64,000 nt of DNA, from assembly GCF_008369915.1 (NCBI RefSeq), contig NZ_VSRN01000001.1, positions 5,080,501 through 5,144,500 of the forward strand. Reading direction: 5' to 3'. The DNA is from Dyadobacter sp. UC 10. Its GTDB lineage: Bacteria; Bacteroidota; Bacteroidia; Cytophagales; Spirosomataceae. Position numbers and translations under genes: made by a program. Below, one piece after another: positions 1 through 7,145 of the stretch; within the stretch, counting starts at the first letter, position 1, and the number at the start of each line of letters is the position of its first letter. The notes under the pieces were generated by a model, which was not told the DNA's origin, made no database searches, and saw only the letters and a program-made list of their open reading frames with translations.

Positions 1-59
1 GAATCGAAAGTCCGGTTATCCCAAAGCCAGAGGAGGACATAAAGAATAAGAGCCGTCAT
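1..59 (-). CDS. 5' fragment of a membrane protein, Bat operon context
   Basis: An open frame begins with ATG at position 59 on the minus strand and runs off the window edge. The 19 visible residues (MTALILYVLLWLWDNRTFD) contain a hydrophobic stretch that could be a signal anchor. It lies 41 bp downstream of the VWA-domain gene on the same strand, so it is probably the next gene of the same Bat-type operon. Too little is visible to name the family. Confidence 0.4.
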   Translation of the reverse strand, partial: MTALILYVLLWLWDNRTFD

Positions 60-100
60 ATCGATTTTGACATTGGAAGCGCAAAAATAGGAATTGATCT

Positions 101-1063
101 TTACAGTCGGAACGTTCCGATGGTAATTAAAATGTCGAGTAAGATCAGGATCAGCGCCGCGCCCAGGAAGTAATAGTATTTGTTGCTGACCACTGTAATG
201 GTCCGCGAATCAACGAGCGTGCCTTCTGCGAGGCTGATATCGTTTGACAGTTTGCTCATTTCGTTTTTAGCGTTGTTGAGCTCATAGTAAGTGCCTCTGG
301 AGGCGTTAGCCATTGTTTGCAGGAAACTTTCGTCGAGCTGGCTGATGATCAGTTTGTCGTTTTTGTCCATCAGAGGTTTTCCGTCCTGCTGAATGCTGAT
401 CCCGACTTTGGTACCTACCGCGACGGCGTAAAAGCCGATCCCGAACCTTCTGATGTTATTATAAAGCGTATTACTGCACCCGGAATTATTCTCGCCGTCG
501 GTAAACAGTACGATCATTTTAGAGCGTCCGGTCGGGTCGGTGGAGTTGACCAGCTTGTTGAATGCAAGCTCGACCGCCGGGCAAACATTGGTTCCGCTGG
601 TTGGCAGCAGGTCGGTTTGCAGGGACTGGATAAAAAGCTCCAAAGCGGCACGGTCGTAAGTAAGCGGCACGTGGATGAATGCATCGTTTGAAAAAATAAT
701 GATCCCGATCCTGTTCGCCACTTCGTTCTGGACAAATCTGTTGATTTCAAATTTCACCTTTTCAAGCCGCGAGGGGGTTACATCAGCCGCATCCATCGAC
801 TTTGACAGATCGACTACCAGAAAAATATCTTTTCCCTTCGCCTTAATGTCCCGCTCTGCCTCTCCGAAAGATGGGCCGAGCAAACTGATGATAAGTAGCG
901 AGAAAGTAATACTTCTTAAAAACAGCTTGATGATAAGGGTTCGCGCGGTTGTCTGTAACTGCCTTGCGACCCGCACGGTACGGATAATGTAGGCGGTGTA
1001 GAGAAAAATAAATAAAAAGACGAAAAAATATTCTGTGGTTCCAAATGGATAATTCCAGTTCAT
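101..1063 (-). CDS. BatA/BatB-like VWA-domain membrane protein
   Basis: 320 residues. Two hydrophobic segments lie near the N-terminus (about residues 10-30 and 45-65), then a von Willebrand factor A domain with the metal-ion-dependent adhesion motif DLSKSM (DxSxS) near residue 85 and a later FTDGENN loop, and a last transmembrane helix at about 295-315. This is the architecture of the Bacteroidota BatA/BatB proteins, which are usually encoded with a MoxR ATPase and a DUF58 protein; here only the downstream edge of that operon is inside the window. The domain faces the periplasm by topology. Whether it is BatA or BatB cannot be told. A second, separate MoxR/DUF58 set occurs at 24813-31840. 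Confidence 0.8.
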   Translation of the reverse strand: MNWNYPFGTTEYFFVFLFIFLYTAYIIRTVRVARQLQTTARTLIIKLFLRSITFSLLIISLLGPSFGEAERDIKAKGKDIFLVVDLSKSMDAADVTPSRLEKVKFEINRFVQNEVANRIGIIIFSNDAFIHVPLTYDRAALELFIQSLQTDLLPTSGTNVCPAVELAFNKLVNSTDPTGRSKMIVLFTDGENNSGCSNTLYNNIRRFGIGFYAVAVGTKVGISIQQDGKPLMDKNDKLIISQLDESFLQTMANASRGTYYELNNAKNEMSKLSNDISLAEGTLVDSRTITVVSNKYYYFLGAALILILLDILITIGTFRL

Positions 1064-1141
1064 AATGAACGGCTTGGGTAATTTAAACTTTCGCCAAAAA
1101 TAGGCATTTGCGGCTTCTGATAAAGTTTTTTTACCCGAATG

Positions 1142-1174
1142 TTTGCTTTTCTGAAACGCAACCCTCTATATTTG
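1142..1174 (+). promoter_or_regulatory. Bacteroidota-type promoter of the tRNA-Ser gene
   Basis: TTTG at 1142-1145 is followed after 21 bp by TATATTTG at 1167-1174, an exact match to the Bacteroidota consensus (-33 TTTG, -7 TAnnTTTG). The predicted start near 1181 lies about 13 bp before the mature tRNA-Ser. Confidence 0.65.
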
Positions 1175-1193
1175 CAACCCAGAACGGAAAGAA

Positions 1194-1280
1194 GGAGGGA
1201 TGGGTGAGTGGCTGAAACCAGTAGTTTGCTAAACTGCCGTACTCGCAAGGGTACCGCGGGTTCGAATCCCGCTTCCTCTA
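1194..1280 (+). tRNA. tRNA-Ser (anticodon GCT)
   Basis: Long-variable-arm tRNA. The acceptor stem GGAGGGA (1194-1200) pairs with TTCCTCT (1273-1279) using two G-U pairs. The anticodon stem GTAGT/ACTGC encloses loop TTGCTAA, giving anticodon GCT at 1228-1230. The T arm GCGGG-TTCGAAT-CCCGC is perfect. CCA is not encoded. It is the first of three plus-strand tRNA genes. Confidence 0.93.
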
Positions 1281-1339
1281 CACTCGATCTGGAAGTTTAA
1301 AAAAGAAGACCAAAATCAAATAGATTGAGGTCAGTACCG

Positions 1340-1414
<75 letters not shown>

Positions 1415-1435
1415 ATGAATGAAAAAAGAGAGATA

Positions 1436-1506
1436 GGTAGCGCATCTGGTTTGAGACCAGAGAGTCGCAGGCGGCGCCCGCTGGCGTTCGAATCCTGTCT
1501 CCCCGA
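1436..1506 (+). pseudogene. broken tRNA-Pro copy with 15-nt insertion
   Basis: This is a near-identical copy of the 3' three quarters of the tRNA-Pro at 1340-1413. It starts in the D arm (GGTAGCGCATCTGG) and has lost the acceptor 5' strand. The anticodon loop is TTTGAGA, so the nominal anticodon would be TGA, not TGG. Fifteen extra GC-rich bases (1472-1486, CGGCGCCCGCTGGCG) separate the 5' strand of the T stem from the T loop. With no acceptor partner it cannot fold as a tRNA. It is probably a remnant of a local duplication. Confidence 0.8.
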
Positions 1507-1562
1507 CAAAAAGGCAGTCAGCCGTATGCAGATACTGCTAGCTGCCTTTTTTCATTGTTTTT

Positions 1563-1636
<74 letters not shown>

Positions 1637-1647
1637 CTTGAATGTCA

Positions 1648-1681
1648 AGCACTTAGCATCGGTTTTGCTAGGTGCTTTTTT
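1648..1681 (+). terminator. rho-independent terminator after tRNA-Arg
   Basis: AGCACTTAGC (1648-1657) pairs with GCTAGGTGCT (1667-1676), one wobble, and a run of T follows. It ends the tRNA cluster. A diverged copy is found at 3219-3251. Confidence 0.8.
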
Positions 1682-1782
1682 CGTTATTGTACACATATTA
1701 GACACAAGTGCGGGTCAAGGCCAAAACTTGTGGAGAGCATAGGATTTTTCTAGGTTTGTGATTTTTAATCAAATCAATTGTT

Positions 1783-2154
1783 TTGGAGAGTTTCTTGCCC
1801 CTGTTGGAGTATCTATTGCCAGATTTTATCCTGGCTTATTATCAATTAAGCAGAGTGGAGAAATCATCGGATTTGCTCCATGTTTATGTAGAAGAGAAAA
1901 ATTATTCAGAGTCCGACAGCTCCAAGCAGTTTCTCTTATCGAAAGGCTTCCTGCCAGAAATTACGATCCAGGATTTCCCCATCCGTGATAGACGTGTTTT
2001 CCTGCATGTCAAGCGTCGCCGCTGGCTTAATACCCGCACGGGGAAGATAGAACAACGAAATTGGGCAGAGGTTGCCGATGGTACGCGAATGACGAAAGAA
2101 TTCGCGCTTTTTTTAAAGGAGATTGACGGATTTGTTCCCCCACAGTACCAGTAA
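1783..2154 (+). CDS. ISAon1-type transposase, N-terminal (OrfA)
   Basis: 123 residues from a TTG codon (MESFLPLLEYLLPDF). It resembles the separate N-terminal protein that precedes the catalytic ORF in ISAon1-type elements, and it has a basic patch (HVKRRRWLN) around residue 75. Its 3' end overlaps OrfB by 32 bp in another frame (+1 relative). A T7 run at 2108-2114 and a C5 run near 2136-2140 lie in or near the overlap and could serve as slip sites, but this was not tested. It probably provides DNA binding for the transposase. Confidence 0.75.
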   Translation: MESFLPLLEYLLPDFILAYYQLSRVEKSSDLLHVYVEEKNYSESDSSKQFLLSKGFLPEITIQDFPIRDRRVFLHVKRRRWLNTRTGKIEQRNWAEVADGTRMTKEFALFLKEIDGFVPPQYQ

Positions 2155-3109
2155 TATTGCCCGCCTTTATGGGGTTAATGGTAAACGTCTCTCGCGTCAA
2201 TATCGCACTCATTTAAGTGATTTTCAGAGCTGGAACCAGCGTCCTCATGCCTGTAAATGGCTTTTATATCCTGAAAATCTGGGTTCACATCTTTCTATTG
2301 ATGAAACGAGCCTCTCTCAGGGTGAACTGTATACTATTCTTACAAACAAAGCAGCCAAGGGCGGTAAAGGAAGTATCGTAGCAATCGTAGCGGGAACAAA
2401 GGCCGAAACCGTTATTGAGGTCATTGGCAAAATCCCTGAATCGCAACGTAAAAAAGTTACAGAAATAACTCTGGACATGGCCAGTAGCATGACTATGATC
2501 GCCAAGCGTTGTTTCCCGCGGGCAGTGCGCGTCACTGACCGCTTCCATGTACAAAGATTGGCAGTCGAAGCCCTTCAGGAAATCCGCATCAAACACCGAT
2601 GGGATGCGTTGGACCAGGAAAACGATGCCATTGAGCAGGCAAAGGCTTCTCAGACAGAGTATCAACCAGAAATATTAGCTAACGGTGATACCGTCAAACA
2701 ACTACTGGCTCGCAGCAGATACGCACTTTACAAAAAGCCCGGTACCTGGACTGATAGCCAACGAGAAAGAGCACAACTTCTCTTCGAACGCTTCCCCGAC
2801 CTTAAAAAGGCATACGAGCTGGCGCTGGAGCTAAGTAATATCTTCACAAACACATCTGAAAAGATATACGGGTTGACCAGGCTTGCCAAGTGGCACGAAA
2901 AGGTCAGACAATCCGGATTTAAAGCATTCAATACAGTAGCCCGCTCGATTGAGAGCCATTACAAGACCATTGTCAATTATTTTGATAACCGCAGCACCAA
3001 CGCTTCGGCAGAATCATTCAATGCAAAGATCAAAGCGTTCAGAGCTCAGTTCCGAGGCGTTCGAAACGTCGAGTTCTTCCTTTACCGCCTTACTAAGTTA
3101 TATGCTTAA
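2123..3109 (+). CDS. ISAon1-type DDE transposase (OrfB)
   Basis: Up to 328 residues from a TTG codon. The acidic triad is visible: the Asp of SIDETSL (near residue 59), the Asp of VTDRFHV (near 138) and the Glu of NASAESFNAKIKAF (near 302), as in ISL3-like DDE transposases. No stop or frameshift interrupts it, so it could be active. Translation may depend on OrfA by frameshifting or coupling. The stop codon lies at the inner edge of the right inverted repeat. Confidence 0.85.
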   Translation: MTDLFPHSTSNIARLYGVNGKRLSRQYRTHLSDFQSWNQRPHACKWLLYPENLGSHLSIDETSLSQGELYTILTNKAAKGGKGSIVAIVAGTKAETVIEVIGKIPESQRKKVTEITLDMASSMTMIAKRCFPRAVRVTDRFHVQRLAVEALQEIRIKHRWDALDQENDAIEQAKASQTEYQPEILANGDTVKQLLARSRYALYKKPGTWTDSQRERAQLLFERFPDLKKAYELALELSNIFTNTSEKIYGLTRLAKWHEKVRQSGFKAFNTVARSIESHYKTIVNYFDNRSTNASAESFNAKIKAFRAQFRGVRNVEFFLYRLTKLYA

Positions 3110-3145
3110 TCCAAGGTGCTCCACAACATTTGGTCTTGATCCCAA

Positions 3146-3204
3146 CCTTCTAAGGCAGTAGGTCTTTGCCTAGTAGCCGGTGCGATTCGAATCCACGCTG
3201 TATA
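3146..3204 (+). pseudogene. remnant of a second tRNA-Arg (3' half)
   Basis: Just outside the right end of the insertion sequence the bases CCTTCTAAGGCAGTAGGTCT and, further on, ATTCGAATCC repeat the anticodon-to-T-loop part of the tRNA-Arg at 1563-1636, with substitutions and small insertions. The 5' half is missing. A diverged copy of the tRNA terminator follows. It reads as a former tandem tRNA copy truncated by the element. Confidence 0.65.
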
Positions 3205-3218
3205 AATTGAATATCAGT

Positions 3219-3251
3219 CACTTATGAGGTAAAACTTATAGGTGCTTTTTT
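3219..3251 (+). terminator. terminator copy after the tRNA-Arg remnant
   Basis: CACTTATGAG (3219-3228) pairs with CTTATAGGTG (3235-3244) with wobbles, followed by CTTTTTT. The flanking sequence (TTGAAT, TCA, CACTTA) matches the terminator at 1648-1681, so both tRNA and terminator were duplicated. Confidence 0.6.
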
Positions 3252-3342
3252 ATGCCAAAGCTCCACACTTTTTAGTAGTAAAATTGTAAATTAGTTTTCT
3301 TGAAAACATACTATTTTACTCACCTTATCTCTTCACCACCCT

Positions 3343-3762
3343 ATGAAAAATATGCTACGATCGACTTATTCAATGGTATTGTTAGCCATTTGTAGCTTCC
3401 TGGCAAGCTGCTCGCTGGAAGATCATGTGTCTCCCGAGCCACTTAGAATTTCCACGGATTCTGTCATGTATAATAATGGGTGGGATTTTGGGGTCACGGC
3501 TCATGAAATGGGCGACTTACCCACGACAGAGCACGGAATACTGTACCTGGCGTTTTTTCGCGCATCAAATGATACTGACTACGTTCCCAGAATAGATCAT
3601 GGTGCCAGAATAAAATTCGATGGCACGCTCACGCCTGGCGCTAACAATTTCAAGTATACCGGTAATGCGTTCGCCGGCCGGTACTTTTTTTTCTACCGCG
3701 CCTATGCCATCAAAAGCGATGGGTCGGCGGCGTATGGTGAGATCAGGAATCACACTTTTTAA
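3343..3762 (+). CDS. putative secreted lipoprotein, unknown function
   Basis: 139 residues. The N-terminal signal ends in a lipobox (FLASC, cysteine near residue 23), so it is probably a lipoprotein. The rest is rich in aromatic residues and glycine (YFFFYRAYAIKSDG) and may form a small beta-sandwich. I recognise no family. It stands alone between the tRNA/IS region and the convergent GH30 gene, with a shared hairpin terminator 16 bp downstream. Confidence 0.6.
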   Translation: MKNMLRSTYSMVLLAICSFLASCSLEDHVSPEPLRISTDSVMYNNGWDFGVTAHEMGDLPTTEHGILYLAFFRASNDTDYVPRIDHGARIKFDGTLTPGANNFKYTGNAFAGRYFFFYRAYAIKSDGSAAYGEIRNHTF

Positions 3763-3778
3763 CAGAATCCGTGTTATA

Positions 3779-3810
3779 GGGAAGGCGGAACAGGACAATT
3801 CCGCCTTCCC
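3779..3810. terminator. bidirectional terminator between convergent genes
   Basis: A perfect 12-bp stem, GGGAAGGCGGAA with TTCCGCCTTCCC, encloses an 8-nt loop. It lies between the stop codons of the lipoprotein (plus) and the GH30 gene (minus). Confidence 0.75.
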
Positions 3811-3814
3811 GAAT

Positions 3815-5371
3815 TTATCTGATCAGATCAACGACAGTCACCACACTCCGTGCCGGCACGGTTACTATTGATGCGCTTTCGATTTTTCCTGCTGGTTGCA
3901 GGTCAACAGAGGCGGAGGTAACGTAGGTTTTTCGGCTGCTGGCTTGTTTTCCTGCGACGGTAAGCTCAACCTCCGCAGGTGCGCCGTCGGAGTTAATGAT
4001 CACGGTTACCAGTTTATTGTCCGCATTTTTACAAGAAGAAATCAGCAGTTTTTCGTTTTCGGAAATACCTGAAACATCGACGCGTATTGCGCCTGGGCGG
4101 ATGAATTGGCTGTAATTTCCAAGTGCCCAAAGCATTTTCGACGATTCGTAGTTTCCGTCGTTTTTGTTTTTATCAATGTAAACCAGCCCGTCTTTGTAGT
4201 CATAAGGTGATATCGCGATCCACCAGTGCCAGGCTGTCGCATTCGCATTTACAAGGTCGTTGTGGATCACTTTGGCAATATACAATGCCGGGCCAATGCC
4301 CAGGTCTTTGCCCTCGCCTTTGATCTCACCCTCGTTATCGCCCAAAACACAGTATTCCGACATCCAGTATTGCATTCCCGGCACAGTTTGCAATGCAGCC
4401 GAAACCTGCTGCCTTTTAAGTACCGCATTCTTATAAGTGGAAGTTGTAAAATAACTATGGCCCGAAATGACCGGAAGTACATTGGACAGGTTGCCGACGT
4501 ATTCAGCTGAATTTTTATCAAAAAAAGCCTTAATCTGGCTCCCGCGGCCTTGTTTGTTGCTTTCTGAATAGAGATAATCGATCTGTCCGGCCTCGGCGAT
4601 ATTGATTTTGGTAGTCAGGTTCTTTTCCAGAAGGGCCTTGCTCAGCGACCTCGTAATGCCGGCAATTTCATTGTTGTAAAATGGCGTTCCTTCCTGCCCG
4701 CCGTCACTCCAGTCCCACTGCGGCTCGTTAACAGGGCTGATATAGTCAAACAGAATGCCCGTTTTTTTCTCAATTCCGGCAATCACGTCGGACATAAATC
4801 CTGCAAACTGATCGAATTTATTGGCCGATAGGTTAGGTTTGCCATTGTCCGCGTAGCCCTTCTTATTATTCGTAAACTGAACCGGCGGACTGTTTGGAAA
4901 TGCCAGGAAGCTATTGACTCCGCGCGTTTTGGCGGCATTCAGGAACCAAACCTGGCCGGCCTGTTTGTCCCAGTTATAAGTTCCGTCATTGTTTAAAAAC
5001 GATTCGGCGCGCCGCCACTCATCTTTTATGCCGCTTTGCTCGCCCTGCTCGGCCGTGCCTGCCCCGATATTAAAACGCCACATCGAAAGCCCGATACCTT
5101 TCAGCCGTCCGTCGGCCAGGGTATCCCGGCTGAAAAGCAGGTCTGCTATTCCATTCTTTTTTGCATCCGGCCATTTGCCCGCAAACTGCGCAGACCATGC
5201 GTCAGAAGCGCCGAAATGCGCTATGGTCTGGTAAGTTTTGGCAGGGTCAATCGTAATTTTTATAGCCGCAGGTATATCCGGCGCATTTTGGCTGGCGGGC
5301 TCGTTGCCTGCGCAGGCAGCAAGGGAAGAGAAAATACTTAAGGAGAAAAGTAGCTGACGGTATTTTTGCAT
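3815..5371 (-). CDS. GH30-family glycoside hydrolase lipoprotein
   Basis: 518 residues with signal peptide and lipobox (LAAC, Cys20), so probably a surface or periplasmic lipoprotein. The early FGASDAWSAQF stretch (near 53), SMWRFNIGAG (near 96), the acid/base candidate Glu216 in SPVNEPQWDW and the nucleophile candidate Glu339 in YWMSEYC fit a clan-A (beta/alpha)8 barrel of family GH30 (COG5520-like), followed by a C-terminal beta domain. Relatives act on beta-1,6-galactan or beta-1,6-glucan-like polymers; the substrate here is not known. It is the distal gene of a polysaccharide locus, 70 bp after SusD and beyond a terminator, so it may be expressed below SusCD or from its own promoter. Confidence 0.82.
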   Translation of the reverse strand: MQKYRQLLFSLSIFSSLAACAGNEPASQNAPDIPAAIKITIDPAKTYQTIAHFGASDAWSAQFAGKWPDAKKNGIADLLFSRDTLADGRLKGIGLSMWRFNIGAGTAEQGEQSGIKDEWRRAESFLNNDGTYNWDKQAGQVWFLNAAKTRGVNSFLAFPNSPPVQFTNNKKGYADNGKPNLSANKFDQFAGFMSDVIAGIEKKTGILFDYISPVNEPQWDWSDGGQEGTPFYNNEIAGITRSLSKALLEKNLTTKINIAEAGQIDYLYSESNKQGRGSQIKAFFDKNSAEYVGNLSNVLPVISGHSYFTTSTYKNAVLKRQQVSAALQTVPGMQYWMSEYCVLGDNEGEIKGEGKDLGIGPALYIAKVIHNDLVNANATAWHWWIAISPYDYKDGLVYIDKNKNDGNYESSKMLWALGNYSQFIRPGAIRVDVSGISENEKLLISSCKNADNKLVTVIINSDGAPAEVELTVAGKQASSRKTYVTSASVDLQPAGKIESASIVTVPARSVVTVVDLIR

Positions 5372-5403
5372 CGCTATCAGTTTTGGTTTCAGGTTAAATA
5401 AAA

Positions 5404-5434
5404 AAGCCGCCTTTCCGGATTGAAAAGGCGGCTT
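5404..5434 (-). terminator. terminator downstream of susD
   Basis: On the minus strand an 11-bp stem (AAGCCGCCTTT with AAAGGCGGCTT) is followed by TTTTTATTT. It lies between susD and the GH30 gene and probably lowers read-through into the hydrolase. Confidence 0.75.
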
Positions 5435-5440
5435 GGGAAA

Positions 5441-7135
5441 TCAATATCCCGGATTCTGTTCCAGCTTATTGTTCGAAGCCTGGATCTCTGCCCGCGGGAT
5501 CGGCAGCCAGTATTGCTTCTCGGCGAACGTTTTGCCGGTCAATGCTTCTTTTTTGGTATAGGTAAATGCGTTTCCACTTTTTCCGATCTCTATACCATAT
5601 GCGGGCACATTTTCGGTTTTGTCCGCAATTTTCCATCTGCGCACGTCATAGTAGCGGTGCTCTTCAAAAGCGAGCTCAATACGCCTCTCGTTCCTGATCT
5701 TTTCACGCATCTGTGCCTGTGTCAGTCCCGCTTTCAAAGCAGGCATCCCCACGCTTGTACGCTGGCGGACAGCATTGACGGCAGCATATACCGACGCATC
5801 CGGGCCGACTGCTTCGTTCTGAGCCTCTGCATAGCTCAGCAAAATCTCCGCATATCTGAAATAAATCCACGTCTGCGTTCCGGCAACATCCCAGGGATTA
5901 TCGATCGGTAGCGCGTCGTTCATGAATTTCTTCAGGTAATAGCCTGTCTTGGATGTATTCCAGTTCGACGGGCCGTCTTTGCTATCCTTTCCGCCCGGTG
6001 TAAAAGTTTCGATCACACTGCCGCGGTAAGGCGCACCATTGTACAAAATAGTGGCATAAAACCGTGGGTCCCTGTTTTTATAAGGCTGTGAAGGATCGTA
6101 GCTCGTACCGGCCTCCGTAATTTTGGTACCGTCCATCATTTCATAATCGTCGACCAGGTTTTGTACAGGTACATTACCACCCCATGCATTATAGCTGTTC
6201 GGTCCGTTGGCAATTTCCAGCGTGACGTGGCGCGCTCCCCGGGCGTAAATGCGACTGAAAATGACCTCGGGATTATCATTGGTTAAAAACAAATTGCTGT
6301 AACCGCCTGTGTAAAGCGAGTATTTGTTCAGATCCATGACCACTTTCGCTGCTGCGGCGGCCTGCTGCCAGGTTGCCGAGTTATACAATGGGCTCGCTCC
6401 GTAAAGCAACAATCTCGCTTTCAAAGCCAGTGCAGCACCTTTTGTCGCGCGGCCAAGCTTCCAGTTGTTATCGTTAGCGGCCGGAAGCAATGCAGCTGCC
6501 TCATCTAGCTGGGCTACTGCATAGTCAATCCCGGCTTTGATTTCAGCGCGGTCGAAAAGTTCGTCGCTGGTCAGGTCGTCGCTGATCTCGTATACTTTAT
6601 CACCCACCAAAACCACTTTTCCATAATTACGGATCAGGTCGTGGTAGCGGAAGGCACGGATAAATTGCATTTCGCCTCTCAGCCTGCTCTTTTTCCCTTC
6701 GCTCATCGGGACTTTATCTACATTCGCCAATGCATAGTTGATCTCGCGGATACTTCTGTAACTTCTTCCCCAGAAAGTACCTGCAATACCCGTATTCTCA
6801 GGGGCGATCTGTCCCCGCTGGATCAGCCATGTATTATCATCGTTGTTATAAATGGACTCGTCGGTAAGTGACGACCACATGGCATATTCGAATCCGCGGC
6901 CAAAACCCGGGTTGGTACCTTCGGCTTCTTTGTCGGTGAGCCGCGTTCCCATGTAGCGGTTGAGGACGTAGGATTCAAATAGCACTGAATCGGAAAGGAT
7001 AGAAGCATCTGATACCCGGTCGGTTGGTACCACGTCCAGAAAGTTCTCCTGGCAGCCAGTCAGCACAGCGGTCATCGAGACCAGTATTGCTCCGACTCCC
7101 AGTGCAGCTATATTTTTTATTCGTTTCATATTCAA
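5441..7135 (-). CDS. SusD/RagB-family nutrient-binding outer membrane lipoprotein
   Basis: 564 residues with lipobox VLTGC (Cys28) and the usual SusD start (CQENFLDVVPTDR). A conserved RagB/SusD C-terminal region is visible: RYAEILLSYAEAQNEA, then VRQRTSVGMP, then IRNERRIELAFEEHRYYDVRRWK. SusD proteins sit on top of the SusC transporter and capture oligosaccharides. The gene starts 10 bp after the SusC stop, so the two are co-transcribed. Confidence 0.95.
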   Translation of the reverse strand: MNMKRIKNIAALGVGAILVSMTAVLTGCQENFLDVVPTDRVSDASILSDSVLFESYVLNRYMGTRLTDKEAEGTNPGFGRGFEYAMWSSLTDESIYNNDDNTWLIQRGQIAPENTGIAGTFWGRSYRSIREINYALANVDKVPMSEGKKSRLRGEMQFIRAFRYHDLIRNYGKVVLVGDKVYEISDDLTSDELFDRAEIKAGIDYAVAQLDEAAALLPAANDNNWKLGRATKGAALALKARLLLYGASPLYNSATWQQAAAAAKVVMDLNKYSLYTGGYSNLFLTNDNPEVIFSRIYARGARHVTLEIANGPNSYNAWGGNVPVQNLVDDYEMMDGTKITEAGTSYDPSQPYKNRDPRFYATILYNGAPYRGSVIETFTPGGKDSKDGPSNWNTSKTGYYLKKFMNDALPIDNPWDVAGTQTWIYFRYAEILLSYAEAQNEAVGPDASVYAAVNAVRQRTSVGMPALKAGLTQAQMREKIRNERRIELAFEEHRYYDVRRWKIADKTENVPAYGIEIGKSGNAFTYTKKEALTGKTFAEKQYWLPIPRAEIQASNNKLEQNPGY

Positions 7136-7145
7136 TATTTTACAA

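Larger units (their letters stand above)
1712..3143 (+). mobile_element. ISAon1-like insertion sequence, apparently complete
   Basis: About 1.43 kb bounded by imperfect inverted repeats: the left end starts GGGTCAAGGCCAAAAC at 1712, and the complement of the right end (3109-3143) starts GGGATCAAGACCAAAT; the similarity runs for about 34 bp including TTGTGGAG. Inside are two overlapping frames coding for an N-terminal domain protein and a DDE transposase. No target-site duplication is evident at the ends, and the right flank is a truncated tRNA-Arg copy, which suggests a deletion or rearrangement next to the element. Confidence 0.75.

Noticed and set aside
5420..5911. 163-codon plus-strand frame
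   Set aside because: Antisense to the conserved C-terminal part of susD.
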